From NCBI GenBank assembly GCA_910589415.1, contig OU342630.1, positions 39,278,012 through 39,342,011 of the forward strand: 64,000 nt of DNA, in the 5' to 3' direction. Positions 59,844-64,000 of this stretch are shown in pieces. Within the stretch, counting starts at the first letter, position 1; each line of letters begins with the position of its first letter. This DNA comes from Malachius bipustulatus (taxonomy: Eukaryota; Arthropoda; Insecta; Coleoptera; Melyridae). The position numbers were made by a program, and so were the translations under genes. The notes beneath the pieces are model-generated. The model was not told the origin of the DNA, made no database searches, and saw only the letters and a list, made by a program, of their open reading frames with translations.

Positions 59844-59955
59844 AAGTGATAGATTTTAGCTCGAGATGTGATTTCGTCTCCGACGCGTTTAGCGGAGGGG
59901 ACAAACACATCGAGAGCTAACATCGCACTTTTTTCTTGTGTGTAATATACAATTT
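59844..59955. repeat. ~110 bp hairpin
   Basis: ACAAGAGAAAAAAGTGATAG and GAGCTAACATCGCACTTTTT-type arms pair, around GAGATGTG/CACATC. Confidence 0.65.
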
Positions 59956-60585
59956 TTTTCTGCGAGAAGAAAGATCAGTGTTAGAATGTCGAAAAACGTA
60001 GTTAGATAACTGAAAATTATGTCTGAAAAATTATTTATGTTAAACTTGGATTTTCAAACTGTCTTTTATCGTAATTGACGTTGCCTGGGTAACGAAACGA
60101 TTTAATTATTACATAAACGTCATATTAATGTAATTAAAATTGAAGACAGTTTTGCAAAGATTCTTGTTAGTTTTCTATGAGTGAATTTAATAATATGGAT
60201 AGTGATTATTATGAAAATTCCCTTAATAATTGCCATTTGAATAATAAGGTAACTTTCCTTTACGTATATTTGATATAAATTTAATGATATCTGAGTGTTA
60301 ATAGTAGCTATACCTAAGCCGCCATTTCGGGGAAATAAGTACTCATTTATTTCCCTGCTAATTCATTTTTTTTCCGATAAGATGCAGCTCATATAATGAG
60401 GCATTTTTCTACCTGTCAACGGGGAAAAAGGTCAAACTTTTAGCCCGTCGCAGAAAAAATAGTATTTGTTAAAATTATATTGGTGTGAATGAATGAATTG
60501 CAATAAACAAAACAATGAACAGTTACCACTTTTTTGTCCACCTGTATACAAAATTTATTTCTTCTGTCACTGACAGTACATTTAT

Positions 60586-60749
60586 GTCCGTATTCATCAA
60601 ACTTCAAAATATAACTCTGGGGTTATATTTTGAATTTTCTGACAGCTGATTGGTCTAATGCTCAAACCTTACGAACGCTACGAATTCTAAACCAATGACA
60701 TGCTCCAAAATATAACCCCAGGGGTTATATTTATTGATGAATACGGACC
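60586..60749. mobile_element. Uninterrupted 164 bp MITE (empty site)
   Basis: GTCCGTATTCATCAAACTTC at the left and ATTGATGAATACGGACC at the right are inverted. Sister copy of 54611-55630 without the nested element. Confidence 0.88.
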
Positions 60750-60825
60750 TTAGTGAATATTTAACGAATGTTGGCGAGTTTCCCACAAAACACTTTTGGT
60801 TTTCGAAATATTGGTCATATTCACG

Positions 60826-60956
60826 AGGTGCTTCGTACTTACTTTCGTATTTTTATGAGATCATCACTTCGTACTTCAGAGAATTTGTTAATTTTTGTAT
60901 GAAACTACGAACTGTCATGATTTCGTGAAAGTACATACGAAAGTACGAAGCACCCC
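60826..60956. mobile_element. ~130 bp MITE-like hairpin
   Basis: AGGTGCTTCGTACTTACTTT and GTACGAAGCACCCC pair. CGTACTT motifs also occur in the interior. Confidence 0.65.
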
Positions 60957-61096
60957 TTGATCTATTATCTTTTTTGTAATTTTGAATAAACGCCATTTTC
61001 TCGGGAACCAAAATTCACACCGTGTTCATTTTCTTTTGAAAAGCACAAAATAATGACTTTTTTTGAAAGATACAAAACAAAAAATTTTCCTAAACA

Positions 61097-61802
61097 GTAG
61101 TCCGGTCAAATTAGACCAAAAAATAAGAGTGAAGGTACATAAATTTACAACAAGCTGAATATCAGTAAAATTGTTCAAAACATGAATAAAAATTAAAATT
61201 AAAAGCTCCCCATCGTTCCCGTATTTGGAAAAAAAATTACTAAAGGTCAAAGGTCAAAAAAATTGTTTTTTTTTTCGATTTTCAGCAAAACGGTAAATTT
61301 TATCACAAAATTACCTCAGACAAAAATTGTAGATCATAATATGATCTATAAAAAATGTATTTATAATTTTTTTCCTAAGAGCCACTGTTTCTAAGATATA
61401 GCTAGGGAAGCCACGTTAAAAAAAGCGCCAAGTACACTACCTCAGGTGGTGTGGAAACGTGTGCATATTATGATGACTACAGCTTCTACAACTTTTTTGA
61501 ACTGCTATATCTCAGAACCGGTGGCTCTTTTGAAAAAAAATATTAATACATTTTTTATAGACAATTTTATGATCTACAATTTTTGTCTGAGGTAATTTTA
61601 TGATAAAACTTACCACCGTTTTGCTGAAAATCGCAAAAAAAACTTATTTTTTTGACCTTTGACCTTTAGTAAATTTTTTTCCACGTACGAGAACGATGGG
61701 GAACTTTTAATTTTTATTTTTAATTATGTTTTGAACAATTTTACTAATTTTCAGCTTGTTGTGAATTTATGTATCTTTGAATGTCTAGATTGACCGGACT
61801 AC
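61097..61802. mobile_element. Palindromic MITE, GTAGTCCGGTCAA ends
   Basis: Arms of about 330 bp meet near 61440 (ACCTTTGACCTTTAGTAA, AATTTTTGTCTGAGGTAATT). No TA duplication is clear, so it may belong to another superfamily. Confidence 0.82.
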
Positions 61803-62142
61803 AAGGTGCATGTTTCTTATTTCAGAGCTCATTATGGGTATCTCGTAAGCGCTAAGAGATAGAAGGACGGTTAAATTAGAGAAAAGATTCCCTGTTTTGT
61901 AACCAAATTTCGAATCCGTCAAGACATACAAGCCTACTGTGCCTTTTTATACGAGATTTTTGTAGGGAGATCATAACAGAGATCATCTTATAAGGACTTT
62001 CACCTGTACAAAACACGTGAAAAGGATAACGTTCGACTCCCGAAAGTTACGCTATGCAAAGCTCAGAAACACTCGAGTTCCCTTGCGATGAGGTGTTACG
62101 CTCACTTGGATACGTCTTTCAAATCGCAAATAGACCTCTATA

Positions 62143-62485
62143 TCTCTATAGAACCCCTATATCCCTTCTTATAACTAGGGGAACCCACGAATCCCGCTTT
62201 AAAACACAAGGGGAATAATCCAAATTCTTTCTTAAAGCTAAGGGAATCCCCTAATCCTACTTTAAAACTAGGGAAACCCCATCTTCCTTCTTAAAACTTG
62301 GGGAACCTCCATCTCCCTTCAGAAAATTAGGGGAACCCCCCCATCTCACATCTTAAATCTAGAGAAACCCCTATATCCCTTCTTAAAACTAGGAGAACCA
62401 CCGAATCCCGCTTTAAAACAAGGGGAATCATTCAAATCCCTCTTTAAAGCTAGGGGAATCCCCTAATCCTACTTGAAAACAAGTT
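62143..62485. repeat. Minisatellite, ~34 bp units
   Basis: About ten units resembling CTTCTTAAAACTAGGGGAAC. A three-unit block recurs at 62158-62268 and 62371-62474, giving a ~213 bp higher-order period. Confidence 0.85.
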
Positions 62486-63209
62486 TCAAAAACAGGCTTA
62501 AAAAATATTTCATAGAAGACCTTATCGACGAATTTCTGAATGACAATAACGTCACATTCGTCTCTTAATTATTATCATGCTTTTTTGTCCAACGCATCAG
62601 TTATATTTTTTTACTGCATTGTTTGTTTGTATTTCTCGGACTGATAATATGATTGTATTATTCTGTATAGAGCGATTATTACCATGATTGTTCCTTAAGT
62701 CACGGTGTAATAAGGTGGCGGAACAAGAGCTGTATGCGCGAGCAGAAATCGTCACATTACTCCAGGTTGACCCAAGTGCGTTTTTGCTCTCGGTCGCAAT
62801 GTTTTGTTCTGCCGAGCCCTTGACTGGAGCAAGAGCTAACATCAATTATTCACGTATATTCACTGGTTGTGCTCTTATGTTTGAATTTTATTAATATTTA
62901 AATGTGGTATGCCAGTCAATGAGATACCCGTGGTAGCTTCATCGCATCAATTTCTACAATTAGGCACACACAACACACTTTCTACCCATTTTTTCTTATC
63001 ACTTATTCAGAAAAAAATTAAATAAAGTAGCATGACATCCTGATAGCGGCAATTTGCACGTGTAAGAACAAGAATATTATTATGCCTTTTATACATTTCA
63101 ATCTTCGGACCCGGATATCTCTGTTGGTACCTAAGTCAGATATAAAAAAAATTTGCACAAAAAAGTTGTTCAAGACAATGGGGGTCAACTGACTTTCAAT
63201 TCGTGGACC
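62486..63209. other. Unassigned interior of the 61803-63648 element
   Basis: Open frames on both strands overlap at 62597-62894 and match no known domain. Confidence 0.4.
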
Positions 63210-63510
63210 AATTTCATGTTCATTTGAAAGTCAAGATAATTTTTTTAATAGGACACCCCTGAGAAAATACAATAAAATAGTTTTTACAGTTGCAATCTAA
63301 AATGAGTATGTTATGAGTTATAAACAACTGAAAATCGCAGTTTCTCATTTTAAAAGCAGTGTAGGTACCTACATCGGAAACGGCTCCAACTATCGGAAAA
63401 CGGTTTACATGTCCCTATCCTAATTTTTCATGCACTATTCTAGTGTGTGGATGAAATTTTTATACAGGGTGATTAAAAATCTAGTAATTTTCTTCACTCT
63501 GTATTAAAAT
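63210..63510 (+). repeat. Single arm of the 40915/42020 MITE family
   Basis: Shares TATGAGTTATAAACAA, GAAAATCGCAGTTT, ACATGTCCCTATC and the central ATACAGGGTGAT with the palindromic copies. Confidence 0.7.
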
Positions 63511-63648
63511 TTAAACCACATTGTGTGTCTTGACATATTCGAGATAACCACAAAATAGGGCATCTTTTCTCTAATTTAACCGACCCTGTATTCTCTTAGC
63601 GTTTACTAGATACCCATAAAACTGAGTTCTGAAATAAGGAACAGCCTG

Positions 63649-64000
63649 ATGTTTGGTGCGAACTTTTTGGCGGACACTGTATATAGACACTTTATAGAAT
63701 AATTTTATAGAGTACTTACCTATAAAAATAACTACAAAGATTATACACAATAATGTTTTTTATTTGTGAATTATTGTTGATTCACCTATTTATAGAAGCT
63801 TATTTAGTTGTCAATAATACTTTTAAGATGAGAAATAGGTCAAAACTTGATAGCAGCTCTACAATCTTGCCCGTTATCTTGGTTAAACTTTTGAAACAAA
63901 GCAATTTAATTATTACTTCGCAGTCATTAAATATTATTAATTTAATGCATTATTACACCATTATCATTGATTGGTCATGTGATTGATTACTTTCCATTGT
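63649..64000. other. AT-rich end of window, nothing recognised
   Basis: One short open frame (63753-63986) in AT-rich DNA without a known domain. Confidence 0.4.

Larger units (their letters stand above)
61803..63648. mobile_element. Long MITE-family element with ~150 bp TIRs
   Basis: 61810-61955 and 63520-63648 are inverted copies (TTCTTATTTCAGA, ATGGGTATCT, GGTTAAATTAGAGAAAAG, TCAAGACA). The inner ends resemble the MITE at 7186-7928. The 1.8 kb interior holds a minisatellite and part of another MITE. Confidence 0.7.

Noticed and set aside
62597..62894. Overlapping ORFs on both strands
   Set aside because: Antisense pairs in unassigned transposon interior; no domain on either strand.

Overview
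The window looks like AT-rich nuclear DNA from an insect with a large, transposon-laden genome. The grounds are spliced genes with GT/AG introns, an arthropod-style initiator, and the transposon mix (mariner DD41D, pogo-like, PIF/Harbinger-like, piggyBac-like, I-like and CR1/Jockey-like non-LTR elements, Ty3/Gypsy, a tRNA-derived SINE and many TA-flanked palindromic MITEs). The species cannot be fixed from the sequence. No bacterial-type operon, CRISPR array or rRNA gene was seen.

Only two host genes are supported. An eight-exon TMEM135 homologue on the minus strand (33651-37430) can be followed from ATG to stop through in-phase splice sites. The first coding exon of a secreted ricin-B-like (beta-trefoil) protein lies on the plus strand (49551-49801), with a plausible TATA and initiator just upstream. 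A third, weaker candidate is a Cys-rich minus-strand ORF at 49260-49457.

Layout. 1-3497 and 11349-15363 are two copies of one segment, each carrying a ~1.25 kb foldback element. 3.5-11.3 kb holds MITEs of several families, including a pogo-like MITE at 10891-11347. 17.65-24.0 kb is a decayed I-like non-LTR retrotransposon split by a mariner copy and a palindromic MITE. 24.8-26.5 kb is a pair of head-to-head PIF/Harbinger-like derivatives forming a 1.6 kb hairpin. 26.5-31.7 kb is a decayed CR1/Jockey-like retrotransposon split by two palindromic MITEs. 31.7-32.7 kb is a dead piggyBac-like element. 33.6-37.4 kb is TMEM135. 37.8-41.8 kb is nested MITEs with a mariner remnant. 42460-48023 is an apparently intact Gypsy element (identical LTRs, one 1499-codon gag-pol frame) sitting inside an older MITE. 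49-53 kb holds the lectin exon and low-copy sequence. 53.36-54.36 kb is a foldback-like element whose arms are inverted tandem-repeat arrays around a SINE-like core. 54.6-64 kb is more palindromic MITEs and a ~34 bp minisatellite.

The main story is nesting. Repeatedly, an element starting CAGGGTG or CCGGGTG and flanked by TA sits inside another element. In several places the interrupted host sequence can be read across the insertion; one family even has an uninterrupted sister copy in the window.
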